Shown here piece by piece: positions 15,810-24,253 of a DNA stretch of 51,795 bases. The notes under the pieces are model-generated. The model had not been told where the DNA came from and ran no database searches. It saw only the letters and a program-made list of their open reading frames with translations. Origin of the DNA: an uncultured Clostridia bacterium (GTDB lineage Bacteria; Bacillota; Clostridia; Saccharofermentanales; Saccharofermentanaceae); assembly GCA_947167045.1 (NCBI GenBank), contig CAMVGO010000014.1:1-51795 (forward strand), given 5' to 3'. The position numbers and the translations under genes are program-made. Each line of letters starts with the position of its first letter. Position 1 is the first letter of the stretch.

Positions 15810-18800
15810 ATGATCGATTTCTACAACGCATTTATATCGTACAGACATGCGCCGCTTGATTCCAAGATAGCCGAGCACGTTCAGAAAAAGCTCGAGCACT
15901 TCCACGTTCCGCATAAACTCCGCGGAAAGATCAAGCACCAGAAGATCACGCGTATCTTCAGGGATAAGGACGAGCTTCCTATTACGAGCGACCTGACGGA
16001 AACGATCACGCAGGCTCTGCAGAATGCCGAGTACCTCATCGTCATCTGCTCAACGAACACAAAAGAATCCTACTGGGTAAAACGAGAGATAAAGACTTTC
16101 CTTCAGACCCATTCGGCGAATAATATCCTGACCGTGCTTTGCGACGGCGAGCCTTTCGAAGTTATCCCCGAAGAACTGCTCTCGATCGAAAAACAGTATA
16201 TCGACGAGAACGGTTTCCCTCACACGGTAAAGGTGCCGGTCGAGCCGCTGTCATGCGACTACAGGCTGCCGATGTCCACGGCAGACAAGGAAGAGCTTCC
16301 CAGGCTTGCGTCCGCGCTTTTGGGATGCTCATACGATGAGCTCCAGAGAAGGACAAGACAGTACAAGATCAGGCGCGCGGCCGCTCTGGCAGGTGTTGTT
16401 TTCGCAGCGATGGCAGCATTCGTTGGCTACATGATCTACAGCAACAACAGGATAAACAGTACATATCTCGAATCCCTCCGGAGCAGAGCGGCTTATCTTT
16501 CAAATGAATCTGAGCAGCTCCTGGCAGAGGGAAAGAGAACCGATTCGATCCACCTGGCGCTCGCGGCACTTCCCAATGATTCGAACAAGAAGATACCGGT
16601 AACGTCTACGGCTGTCCGCGCCCTCACTGATGCGACAGGCGCATATAGTTGCATTGCCAGTTCACAATACACACCATGCTGGAATTACAAGACGGATAAG
16701 CCGATAACACACTTTGCCGCTTCGGATGACGAACACTACCTGGCAGCACTTGACCAGGGAGGAAAGGCATACTGCTGGGATGCTTTTTCGCACAAATGCG
16801 TTTTCGAGAATGAATGCGAACAGGTCCCGAAAAACATCACGTTCCTGGACGACGATCTGCTCATGCTGACTTACGATTACAGTATCGAAGCATACAGTTA
16901 CGAGACCGGCGATCTTATCTGGTCTTACGATTCGGAAAAGGAAACTGCCTTCATAGAAGATGATGTCGTATACAGTTCTCATGCGGTTTATTTCGAAGAC
17001 GGCGAAGGCCGGGTAATAGAGCTGACAACGAGAGACGGAAGCATAAAGAATACTTATCAGGTAAAAGACGCAGCCATTTTCGATGATATCAGGTGTCTTA
17101 CCGTTTCACCTGACGGAAACCGTTTCGCTTATACCGATAACAGCTTTATCTTCAATAATGAAGGCTATGTCCATATTTACGATAAGACAACGGGAACAAC
17201 CGTCTCCAAGCCCGTCTACGGTTACTTATTCTATAATTTGGAATTCATCGACAACGATCATGCCTGTGCAATAACCACTAACAGCACGGGTCTTTATTCC
17301 ACGGCCTATTCCAATGAGATGACATTCATAGCTGAAGAGTCGGTGAATCTGTTCTGCTTTGACTGCGTTTCAAACAAGGACTGGGAATCGGAAATGACCG
17401 TATCGGATCTTGTGCTCCGCTCCCATATCAGAAATCTTCCTTCCCGTAACGCAGTATTATTTGCATTAGGAGAAACCGCGACGATCCGCGACATTGATAC
17501 AGGCGAAGAGCTCAATAAATACGCCACCGGCAGTACGATCATTACTGTTGATGATTTCAACCACAATGACTTCCCCGAATTCATTTGCAGACAGGGTGAA
17601 TACATTCTCACGATAAGTGCAGATAACAACAGCATGGCCGAATTCCAGCTTCTCGGCAAGGATATAACCTTCGCTAAAGTAAACGAACTGCTCTATACTG
17701 TTCCGAGAGACGGTTGCGATATCATCTGTTACAACCGTTATCTTCAGGATGACGAATGGACGGAGATCTCCTCTTATGGCGGCTTTGTGACAGGATCATC
17801 GTATCAAACCTGCTATACGGAAGACGATCTCCTTATCATCGCGGCAAGAGTACACAACACGAATGACGTCAGGGTAAGCGCTGTCAACATGGCAGATGGC
17901 GAGCTAATATTCTCTGATGATATTCCCGACGTCGACAGCCTCCTTAATAATTTCTTCATTGACCGCATCGATGATGAGTACTATGGTTTCTTCGGAGACA
18001 GAGCATTTCTTATCGATGTTGAACATGAGGAAGTCAGAAATACGGACATAGAATTTGACGCCTTTGATTATGTATCAAACGGCAAACGCTTCACATTGTC
18101 CAGAAAAACCACAAAGCTTGACGTAACAGTCTCGGATATTGACGGTTCCCATTCAAAAGATTTCAAGACTCTTGATGTCGGAGAAGACGCAAGCACCTTC
18201 TTCCGAGGTATATACTACCTCAAGGATGTGAACAAGGCTTTCATCCCGCTGGGGAACAGGCTCATTGCTGCAGACCTTGAATCCATGAAACTCAAGGAAA
18301 TAAAGATTCCCTGCAAGTGGATGGAAAATGTCTCGGCAAAATACTTTTTCACGGCATCTGAGGACGGCTCGCAGTTCTTCTTCACGGACGGATGCAACGC
18401 CTTTGTAACCGACGGTTCATTTAAGGAAATGTACAGTTTCACATTCAAGAGCTCCGCCCGCTACAGCGCGACCTTCAGAGACGGCATCCTGTATATTGTT
18501 GCCGACAATTTCCTTATCCTGCGCGATGGGACTACAGGCCAGCTTCTGAACAAATACGAGATGGGCGTCTACGGAAGCGGCGCTGCCACTTTCCGTTTTG
18601 ATGACAAGAACCACCTGCTCTTCATCCAGAACGGCGACGAAATAAACATCTTCGACACGGAGACCTGGGTCGAGGTGGCCGATGTATGCGGTGTATACTG
18701 CTATCACGAGAAATCCGACCGTTTCTTCGTATATTCTTATATGACAGAAGACGATTGCCGGGTAGGTTACATCGATCACTATACCGTGGATGATCTGATC

Positions 18801-18869
18801 GAAAAGGGAAAGAGGATCCTGGACGGTCATGAACTGTCTGAAGAGGTACGGGCTGAATACGGTATCTGA
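15810..18869 (+). CDS. TIR-domain transmembrane receptor-like protein with beta-propeller
   Basis: A 1019-residue protein. Residues 1-135 form a TIR domain: DFYNAFISYRHAPLDSKIAEHV, the RIFRDKDELP loop, LIVICSTNTKESYWVKREI with the probable NADase Glu at E93. A basic stretch (KIRR) precedes one membrane segment at about 190-210. The remaining 800 residues carry repeated short beta strands with WD/PQQ-like motifs (YCWDAFSHKCVFE, YETGDLIWSYD, VHIYDKTTG, EINIFDTETW), that is, a beta-propeller. By the positive-inside rule TIR is cytoplasmic and the propeller outside, an arrangement like a Toll-like receptor. The ribosome site is AAAGGGA. Bacterial TIR domains often degrade NAD in immunity; that role here is inferred. 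No partner gene adjoins it. Confidence 0.85.
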   Translation: MIDFYNAFISYRHAPLDSKIAEHVQKKLEHFHVPHKLRGKIKHQKITRIFRDKDELPITSDLTETITQALQNAEYLIVICSTNTKESYWVKREIKTFLQTHSANNILTVLCDGEPFEVIPEELLSIEKQYIDENGFPHTVKVPVEPLSCDYRLPMSTADKEELPRLASALLGCSYDELQRRTRQYKIRRAAALAGVVFAAMAAFVGYMIYSNNRINSTYLESLRSRAAYLSNESEQLLAEGKRTDSIHLALAALPNDSNKKIPVTSTAVRALTDATGAYSCIASSQYTPCWNYKTDKPITHFAASDDEHYLAALDQGGKAYCWDAFSHKCVFENECEQVPKNITFLDDDLLMLTYDYSIEAYSYETGDLIWSYDSEKETAFIEDDVVYSSHAVYFEDGEGRVIELTTRDGSIKNTYQVKDAAIFDDIRCLTVSPDGNRFAYTDNSFIFNNEGYVHIYDKTTGTTVSKPVYGYLFYNLEFIDNDHACAITTNSTGLYSTAYSNEMTFIAEESVNLFCFDCVSNKDWESEMTVSDLVLRSHIRNLPSRNAVLFALGETATIRDIDTGEELNKYATGSTIITVDDFNHNDFPEFICRQGEYILTISADNNSMAEFQLLGKDITFAKVNELLYTVPRDGCDIICYNRYLQDDEWTEISSYGGFVTGSSYQTCYTEDDLLIIAARVHNTNDVRVSAVNMADGELIFSDDIPDVDSLLNNFFIDRIDDEYYGFFGDRAFLIDVEHEEVRNTDIEFDAFDYVSNGKRFTLSRKTTKLDVTVSDIDGSHSKDFKTLDVGEDASTFFRGIYYLKDVNKAFIPLGNRLIAADLESMKLKEIKIPCKWMENVSAKYFFTASEDGSQFFFTDGCNAFVTDGSFKEMYSFTFKSSARYSATFRDGILYIVADNFLILRDGTTGQLLNKYEMGVYGSGAATFRFDDKNHLLFIQNGDEINIFDTETWVEVADVCGVYCYHEKSDRFFVYSYMTEDDCRVGYIDHYTVDDLIEKGKRILDGHELSEEVRAEYGI

Positions 18870-18872
18870 CGG

Positions 18873-19010
18873 GTATCGGAAATGGAAGTTTTATTCTGTT
18901 TCCGATACTTTGTATTTACGAAGATATCGAAAACGAGGAGTTTTCCCGGATTCCGATACCTTGTATTTTCGAAGGTATCGAAACGCAAGAATTCTACTGG
19001 AATTCGATAC
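18873..19010. repeat. Tandem palindromic repeats, family A (3 x 51 bp)
   Basis: Three units with an exact 51-bp period. Each has arms of the type GTATCGGAAA and TTTCCGATAC around 16-20 bp (arms 18873-18882/18899-18908; 18923-18932/18951-18959, weaker; 18975-18982/19003-19010), joined by TTTGTATTTNCGAAG. It starts 4 bp after the TIR stop, so it would be in that gene's 3' transcript as three hairpins. Confidence 0.8.
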
Positions 19011-19048
19011 TTTAGCCATACAACCTGTAACTAACACCCCGCCTCAGA

Positions 19049-19256
19049 GGCAAATTATCCCGAAGGCCTTATTTTTCGCGATTTGGGATAAATTTTAAAC
19101 GGCAAATTATCCCAAACTTTCAAAAACACTTCACTTGGGATAAATTCATGACCGATTTTTATCCCAAACCTTCCAAAAACCTTTCTGCGGGATAATTTCA
19201 TGCCCGTTTTTTATCCCAAAGTCTCGAAAAATGAATAAACGGGATAATTTCAGCAT
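19049..19256. repeat. Tandem palindromic repeats, family B (4 x 52 bp)
   Basis: Four units with an exact 52-bp period (19049, 19101, 19153, 19205). Each has a left arm TTATCCCAAA-like and right arm (TT/CG)GGGATAAWTT about 20 bp apart, with an A-rich centre. Centres diverge while arms and spacing are kept, which suggests selection on the palindrome. The 567 bp between the TIR gene and the DHH gene hold no credible gene. Confidence 0.8.
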
Positions 19257-19277
19257 ATTGCGTCCTGACCTTACCAA

Positions 19278-19321
19278 AACCTTCCCGGAACCATCCCGGA
19301 ACCTTCCCGGAACCTTCCCGG
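19278..19321. repeat. Short tandem repeats, family C (4 x 11 bp)
   Basis: AACCTTCCCGG is repeated four times head to tail (one copy AACCATCCCGG). It follows family B and precedes the DHH terminator. Confidence 0.85.
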
Positions 19322-19369
19322 TATACTTTTCAAAACCGCATCCTGCCTCAGAGAAACCGCCTGACAGCA

Positions 19370-19402
19370 AACAACCCGCGCCGTTTGTGGACGCGGGTTG
19401 TT
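19370..19402 (-). terminator. Terminator of the DHH gene
   Basis: AACAACCCGCG (19370-19380) and CGCGGGTTGTT (19392-19402) form an 11-bp stem, 34 bp beyond the DHH stop. The minus-strand tail after the stem is only moderately T-rich. Confidence 0.65.
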
Positions 19403-19436
19403 GATTAACAGTGTTACTTTACGGAAAAACCGTTTA

Positions 19437-20918
19437 TTACAGTGCCTGGTATGTCCTGTCGAAGATATCAATGTTGATGATGTAGATATCGTGCTCGTCA
19501 TCGGCTCTTACTGCGATATAGTCGCCTACACGGCCGGAATAATATTTGTCATCGGACCATGCCGTGAAGAGCTTTACGGGCTGCTCCAGAGGCTTTGCGA
19601 ATATGATCGTGCTGCCGGTGGATCTTACGGTCTGGGCAAAAGGCAGGACCTTCTTGATCTCGCCTGTCGAGGTGTTCCTGATACGCGGCTCGTACTCGAA
19701 GTCCCTGGTGTAGCGGAAATTCGTGAACTGGTAAGAGTTCATGAGCTTCTGCTCCTTGATGGGATATATCTCACCCTCGATGCCGATCATGAGGTAGTCA
19801 TCTTTCTCGACGACGGTATCAACGTCTCCTTCGAGAGTTCTTATGTTGATCGGTGTTCCCGCGGGGAAAACATCAGTGAGCTTAACGGCACCGAGAGACT
19901 GCTGGACTTTTTTGTAGCGTTTCATTCTCGATGTGTCGAGAGTGGTGTTCTTGGCATAGATTACGGCATAGCTGTCATAATACTGGACCATCCTCTCCTC
20001 GAGGACTTCCTTCGCGGGCCTGTCAAGGAGCTCTGCCCTGATGGTGCCGCCGGCCTTGAGCATATGGCCGCCGCCGCCGCCAATACCGTCAGCCAGGAAA
20101 GCCGCGAGCTCATTGGCGTATACCTCGCGCGAGCAGCTCCTGACGGAGAACTTGACCTCATAATTGGTAACGTAGAAAGCGAGACAGACGTCGACATTCT
20201 CGGTCTCGAGCGCGAAATCGCTTATGACGCCCAGGATGCAGGGATCGCATGCCTCGGCCTCGATGACCAGATATTTGTTGCTTTCGTGATACTCGTAGTT
20301 CAGGATGGCCTTGCCCGTGATCATGAGCTCATCGAGAGAGATGTTCGAATTGACCATGGATGTGATGACGCTCTTGTTGTAGATGAGCGAATCCATCATA
20401 TCCCTGTCTAACGGGTGGGAAACCTCCGACAGCTTGTTGGTGTCGGAGAAAAGGCCGTAATAGAGAGCCGTAGCGACAAGTCTGTTGTCGTTAGGGTCCA
20501 TGCCTTCGTTCTTGATCATGTCCCAGACGACCGTCGCGCAGCTGCCTATGTCGCTGCTGATATGAGTGAGGGATCTTACGGAATCGACTACCTGTCTGTG
20601 GTGGTCGATGATCGCAACTCTTTTTGCTTCCGTCTTTGTGACGTTCTTCTCGCCGTACTGGCAGTCGACCGTGATGAGGAGATCCGGCTCCTCTGCAAAG
20701 AACGGCTCGTAACTTACGGGGATCTCAAGTTCTCTTACCATGATGAGCAGGTTGCTCTTGCGGATCTCGTTCCTGCCCCTGTAGATGAACTTTACTGACT
20801 TTTTATTCTGCTCGAAATACCACTTCAGCGCATAGCCTGACGCAAGCGCATCCGCATCCGGATTATCGTGACACTGGATTACGATATTGTCGAATTTTAA
20901 AAGGTTCTTTAATTCCAT
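19437..20918 (-). CDS. DHH-family phosphoesterase with C-terminal extension
   Basis: A 493-residue cytoplasmic metal-dependent phosphoesterase. DHH motifs appear in order: VIQCHDNPDADALASGYAL (residues 13-31), ITVDCQYGE, AIIDHHRQ, and the DHHA1 substrate loop GGGGGHMLKAGGTI near 284. The first 335 residues match NrnA-type nano-RNases or cyclic-dinucleotide/bifunctional oligoribonucleases. About 150 extra residues at the C-terminus (a beta-rich module with EGDVDTVVEKDDYLMIGIEGE) are not part of standard NrnA. The ATG has GGGGAAG just upstream. The exact substrate is open. Confidence 0.88.
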   Translation of the reverse strand: MELKNLLKFDNIVIQCHDNPDADALASGYALKWYFEQNKKSVKFIYRGRNEIRKSNLLIMVRELEIPVSYEPFFAEEPDLLITVDCQYGEKNVTKTEAKRVAIIDHHRQVVDSVRSLTHISSDIGSCATVVWDMIKNEGMDPNDNRLVATALYYGLFSDTNKLSEVSHPLDRDMMDSLIYNKSVITSMVNSNISLDELMITGKAILNYEYHESNKYLVIEAEACDPCILGVISDFALETENVDVCLAFYVTNYEVKFSVRSCSREVYANELAAFLADGIGGGGGHMLKAGGTIRAELLDRPAKEVLEERMVQYYDSYAVIYAKNTTLDTSRMKRYKKVQQSLGAVKLTDVFPAGTPINIRTLEGDVDTVVEKDDYLMIGIEGEIYPIKEQKLMNSYQFTNFRYTRDFEYEPRIRNTSTGEIKKVLPFAQTVRSTGSTIIFAKPLEQPVKLFTAWSDDKYYSGRVGDYIAVRADDEHDIYIINIDIFDRTYQAL

Positions 20919-21079
20919 ATACTTCCCCGATCGTATAAATCATGTTCCCGTATTTTACCAAAAAGCATGAGTAAACGCACCCCGCTTATGTTGCAATGTG
21001 AAGACATATAGTTTAAGTTATCCGTGTCGTCCGCGAAGGACGGTAATGTCCGAAAAGAACGGAAACAAGGAAGTCTGAT

Positions 21080-21988
21080 ATGGGGAGCACGAAAACAAAG
21101 AGCGGCGCATTAGGCGACATCCTGATAATAATTGCCGGTCTGTTCTGGGGAAGCATGGGCATCTTTGTCCGCCATCTGAACGGCTTGGGATTCACATCCA
21201 TCCAGGTCGCCTGCCTTAGGCTTACTATGGCAGGTCTTATTTTCGCCGTCATACTCCTCATAAAAGATCCGAAGGGCTTTAAGATAAACCCGAAGGATAT
21301 ACCGCTTTTCCTTGCGCTCGGCCTTGTGAGCATCCTGTTCTTCACCTGCTGCTACTTCACGGCCATAAGGCTCATGACCATGTCCACGGCCGCGATCCTT
21401 CTCTACACTTCGCCAATCTGGGTCATGATCCTGGCGATAATATTCCTCAAGGAAAAGATCTCGCTTCAGAAAGCGATCGCTCTCGTCCTCGCTTTTGCGG
21501 GCTGCGTCCTCGTATCCGGATTCGGAGGAAAGGTCACGTTAGGCGGCATCCTCGCCGGCCTTGGTTCGGGTCTGGGATACGGCCTTTACAGCATCTTCGG
21601 CACGTTCGCCCTGAAAAAATATACGCCTTACACCGTAACCTGCTACACATTCCTCATCGCAGGCGCAGGCTCCGTTTTCGTTGCGGACCCCGCTGATCTT
21701 TTCAGCAAGATAGCAAATACGGAAAGCATTCCGGGACTTCTCGGATTCGTCTTGCTGACTTCGGTCGTCACGGCTGTCATCCCGTTCCTGCTCTATACTC
21801 TGGGGCTCAACAGAACGACTGCCGGAAAGGCCGCAGTACTTGCGACGATCGAGCCTGTGGCGGCCACGCTTTTCGGCGTGTTCGTAATGAAGGAAAGCAT
21901 CGGCGTCATAGCTGTTCTTGGCATTTTTCTGGTACTCGGCGCGATCGCCGTTCTCAGCGTGAAAAAGGGGCATAGTGAACCGGCTTAA
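21080..21988 (+). CDS. EamA/DMT-family transporter
   Basis: A 302-residue inner-membrane protein with ten predicted membrane helices arranged as two EamA repeats (residues 10-145 and 155-295). The first starts GDILIIIAGLFWGSMGIFV; the second ends with AATLFGVFVMKESIGVIAVLGIFLVLG, the helix 9-10 pattern of drug/metabolite exporters. The substrate is unknown. AAGGAAG 7 bp upstream sets the start. No operon partner. Confidence 0.9.
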   Translation: MGSTKTKSGALGDILIIIAGLFWGSMGIFVRHLNGLGFTSIQVACLRLTMAGLIFAVILLIKDPKGFKINPKDIPLFLALGLVSILFFTCCYFTAIRLMTMSTAAILLYTSPIWVMILAIIFLKEKISLQKAIALVLAFAGCVLVSGFGGKVTLGGILAGLGSGLGYGLYSIFGTFALKKYTPYTVTCYTFLIAGAGSVFVADPADLFSKIANTESIPGLLGFVLLTSVVTAVIPFLLYTLGLNRTTAGKAAVLATIEPVAATLFGVFVMKESIGVIAVLGIFLVLGAIAVLSVKKGHSEPA

Positions 21989-22001
21989 ATTTAAAAACTG
22001 A

Positions 22002-22007
22002 TATAAT
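22002..22007 (+). promoter_or_regulatory. Perfect -10 element upstream of the lipoprotein peptidase gene
   Basis: TATAAT lies 40 bp ahead of the ATG at 22047; no convincing -35 is present at 16-18 bp. Confidence 0.35.
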
Positions 22008-22046
22008 GCCAAATGATCTTCTCAGGATCGAAAAGGGGATAATAAT

Positions 22047-23036
22047 ATGAACTTGAAAAAAAGTGTTTCAGCCGTAATGCTGATCGTTGTAACGGCTTTT
22101 TGCCTCTGCTCCTGCGCTTTCGGAAAGGACAGGGTCCGGATCCCGCACCGCTATGCTTCCGCAAAGGAAGGACGCGAACTGATGCTCTCAAATGATCAGT
22201 ATTACGATGCGTTCTCGCAGAACGATCTCGATTTCAAGATGCAGAAGACCGGTGCGACAATGGACGAATACAAAGAGTTTTCAGGCGCACAGGTTCAGGA
22301 TTTCACGGTCTTTGAGAGATCCTTTATGGACCGTCATATCAGAAAGATGGAAAAGACCCTTGAAAAGAACGGTTATACCCTTCCGGAGATCGATGAGATC
22401 GTATTCATAAAGACCACAATGCAGGAGGAAGGCGGCGCCAGCGGCTATACGCACGGCACGCAGATATATCTGAGCGGAGTGCTCATTTCGACATATACAT
22501 TAATGGACGCCATTCCGGGAGCGACGGATTATTTCGATGAACTGCTGTGGCACGAGCTTTTCCACTGCCTTACCAGATGCAATCCCGATTTCAGGGAGGA
22601 GATGTATTCGCTCATCCACTTCACGGTTACGGATTCCGATTATGAACTTCCGGAAAGCGTTTTCGAGTATCACATATCAAACCCTGACGTCGAGCATCAC
22701 AACTCTTACGCGGCGTTCATCATCGACGGAAAAGAAGTCGACTGCTTCACGGATTATGTGACCACGATGCATTATGATAAGGCAAGGGCAAGCTTCATGA
22801 CGTGCAGCGGGACGGCACTGGTGCCGACGGACGGAACGGACATCTTCTACACACCGGATCAGGCATCGAACTTCGATGAAGTATTCGGAACCAACACCGG
22901 TTACGTTGTCGATCCCGAAGAATGCATGGCGGACAACTTCGCGTATGCAATGCTGTACGGCATAGAAGGCAAAAACGGCAAGGGATATCCGAACCCCGAG
23001 ATCATACAGGGCATTATCGATTACTTAAAGAACTGA
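22047..23036 (+). CDS. Lipoprotein with HExxH metallopeptidase motif
   Basis: A 329-residue secreted lipoprotein: signal peptide with a lipobox ending CSC (Cys23). The zinc-protease motif HELFH is at 169-173 inside DELLWHELFHCLTR, and a downstream ECMAD (about 292-296) offers the ExxxD third ligand of gluzincins. A repeated acidic/aromatic region precedes it. I do not recognise a named family, but the combination argues for a membrane-anchored peptidase acting outside the cell. AAAAGGGG lies 9 bp before the ATG. It converges on the polyamine operon. Confidence 0.75.
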   Translation: MNLKKSVSAVMLIVVTAFCLCSCAFGKDRVRIPHRYASAKEGRELMLSNDQYYDAFSQNDLDFKMQKTGATMDEYKEFSGAQVQDFTVFERSFMDRHIRKMEKTLEKNGYTLPEIDEIVFIKTTMQEEGGASGYTHGTQIYLSGVLISTYTLMDAIPGATDYFDELLWHELFHCLTRCNPDFREEMYSLIHFTVTDSDYELPESVFEYHISNPDVEHHNSYAAFIIDGKEVDCFTDYVTTMHYDKARASFMTCSGTALVPTDGTDIFYTPDQASNFDEVFGTNTGYVVDPEECMADNFAYAMLYGIEGKNGKGYPNPEIIQGIIDYLKN

Positions 23037-23042
23037 CTTAAG

Positions 23043-23058
23043 GGTTCCATGTGGAACA
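23043..23058. other. parS-like site, 14 of 16 matches
   Basis: GGTTCCATGTGGAACA differs from the window's parS sequence TGTTCCACGTGGAACA at only two positions and sits between two convergent genes, 20 kb from the main cluster. It could be an outlying ParB site. Confidence 0.4.
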
Positions 23059-23060
23059 TA

Positions 23061-24248
23061 TCAGGAAGAACCGAGCCTGCGCTTAAAATCAGAGTATCCG
23101 AAATCAGTCAGTCTTTCCGCGCGGCCGTCTTCTTTTAATCTGTAGAGGTCCGGCAGCGGCATTCCATTAAACGTATTGTTCTTGCATGTCGTGTAGATCG
23201 CCATGTCGCCGAAAACGAGCATGTCGCCGGTCTTAAGTTCCGCATCAAAACCATACTGTCCGATCACATCACCCGAGAGGCATGTGGGGCCTGCAAGAGT
23301 ATAGACATACTGCTTTGAGCTGCCTGCCGAAGCATTAAGGAGCGGCGGCGTATACGGCATCTCGATAACGTCCGGCATGTGGCAGGCGGCGCTGGCATCG
23401 AGTATCGCGATCTTCACACCTGAGTTCTCAACTACATCGAGCACACGTGAGAGAAGATATCCGGCATTTAAAGCAACCGCTTCACCGGGTTCCAGATAGA
23501 CCTGAACATCCCATTTTTCTTTTGCGTATATGAGCAGTTTCTCGAGTCTTGCGACATCGTAACCTTCTTTTGTTATGTGGTGTCCGCCACCCATGTTGAG
23601 CCATTTCATTTGCGGCAAGATGTCGCCGAACTTTTCCTCAACGGCGCGGAGAGTGATCTCCAGCGCATCCGAACCCTGCTCGCAGAGCGTGTGGAAATGT
23701 ATGCCGTCCAGAAGCGCTATCGCTTCAGGCGTCATCTCCCTGTCCCAGATCCCGCGCGTCACGCCCAGACGGCTGCCCGCAGCGCACGGATCGTAGATCT
23801 CGTGTCCTTCCTGCGTCGAGCATTCGGGATTGATGCGCAGACCCAAGCTCCTGCCTGCTTTCTTTGCGGCAGGTCCGAACTTCTTTAATTGGTATATCGA
23901 ATTGAAAACGATGTGGTCCGCACATGATATGATCTCACTGATCTCGTCATCACGGTATGCCGCGCTGAACACGTGCACCTCACCTTCAGGCATCTCTTCT
24001 TTTCCGAGTTTTGCTTCGAAAAGACCGCTCGCCTCAGTTCCGGAAATATATCCGGAGATCAAAGGATAGAAATCGTAATTCGAAAATGCCTTTTGAGCGA
24101 GCAGTATCCTGCATCCCGTATGAGAGATGACTGAAGCAAGAACTTCCGCGTTCCGCTCCAGCTTCTTCTCATCGATGACATAACAGGGGGTCTTCAGACC
24201 CTGACACGCTTTCAGAACAGATGATACGCCGTCGAAAACCTGGTCCAT
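23061..24248 (-). CDS. nspC: Carboxynorspermidine/carboxyspermidine decarboxylase
   Basis: PLP-dependent enzyme of the alanine racemase-fold decarboxylases; it removes CO2 from carboxy(nor)spermidine to give (nor)spermidine. It is 395 residues. The PLP Lys is K53 in ILLAQKAFSNY. Later motifs are HFHTLCEQ, MGGGHHITKEGYD (phosphate-binding glycines), LEPGEAVALNAG and the substrate-specificity Cys region AGPTCLSGDV. It is last in the five-gene polyamine operon, 5 bp after the synthase gene. Confidence 0.93.
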   Translation of the reverse strand: MDQVFDGVSSVLKACQGLKTPCYVIDEKKLERNAEVLASVISHTGCRILLAQKAFSNYDFYPLISGYISGTEASGLFEAKLGKEEMPEGEVHVFSAAYRDDEISEIISCADHIVFNSIYQLKKFGPAAKKAGRSLGLRINPECSTQEGHEIYDPCAAGSRLGVTRGIWDREMTPEAIALLDGIHFHTLCEQGSDALEITLRAVEEKFGDILPQMKWLNMGGGHHITKEGYDVARLEKLLIYAKEKWDVQVYLEPGEAVALNAGYLLSRVLDVVENSGVKIAILDASAACHMPDVIEMPYTPPLLNASAGSSKQYVYTLAGPTCLSGDVIGQYGFDAELKTGDMLVFGDMAIYTTCKNNTFNGMPLPDLYRLKEDGRAERLTDFGYSDFKRRLGSS

Positions 24249-24253
24249 GGCTG

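Noticed and set aside
18873..19256. CRISPR array
   Set aside because: Units are themselves palindromic with conserved arms of about 10 bp and drifting centres; there are no long identical repeats separated by unique spacers and no cas genes.
19398..20411. Long open frame antisense to the DHH gene
   Set aside because: Shadow of the true gene: no ribosome site or domain, while the minus frame has full DHH motifs. The same applies to long antisense frames at 10702-11826, 8289-9206 and 4270-5067.
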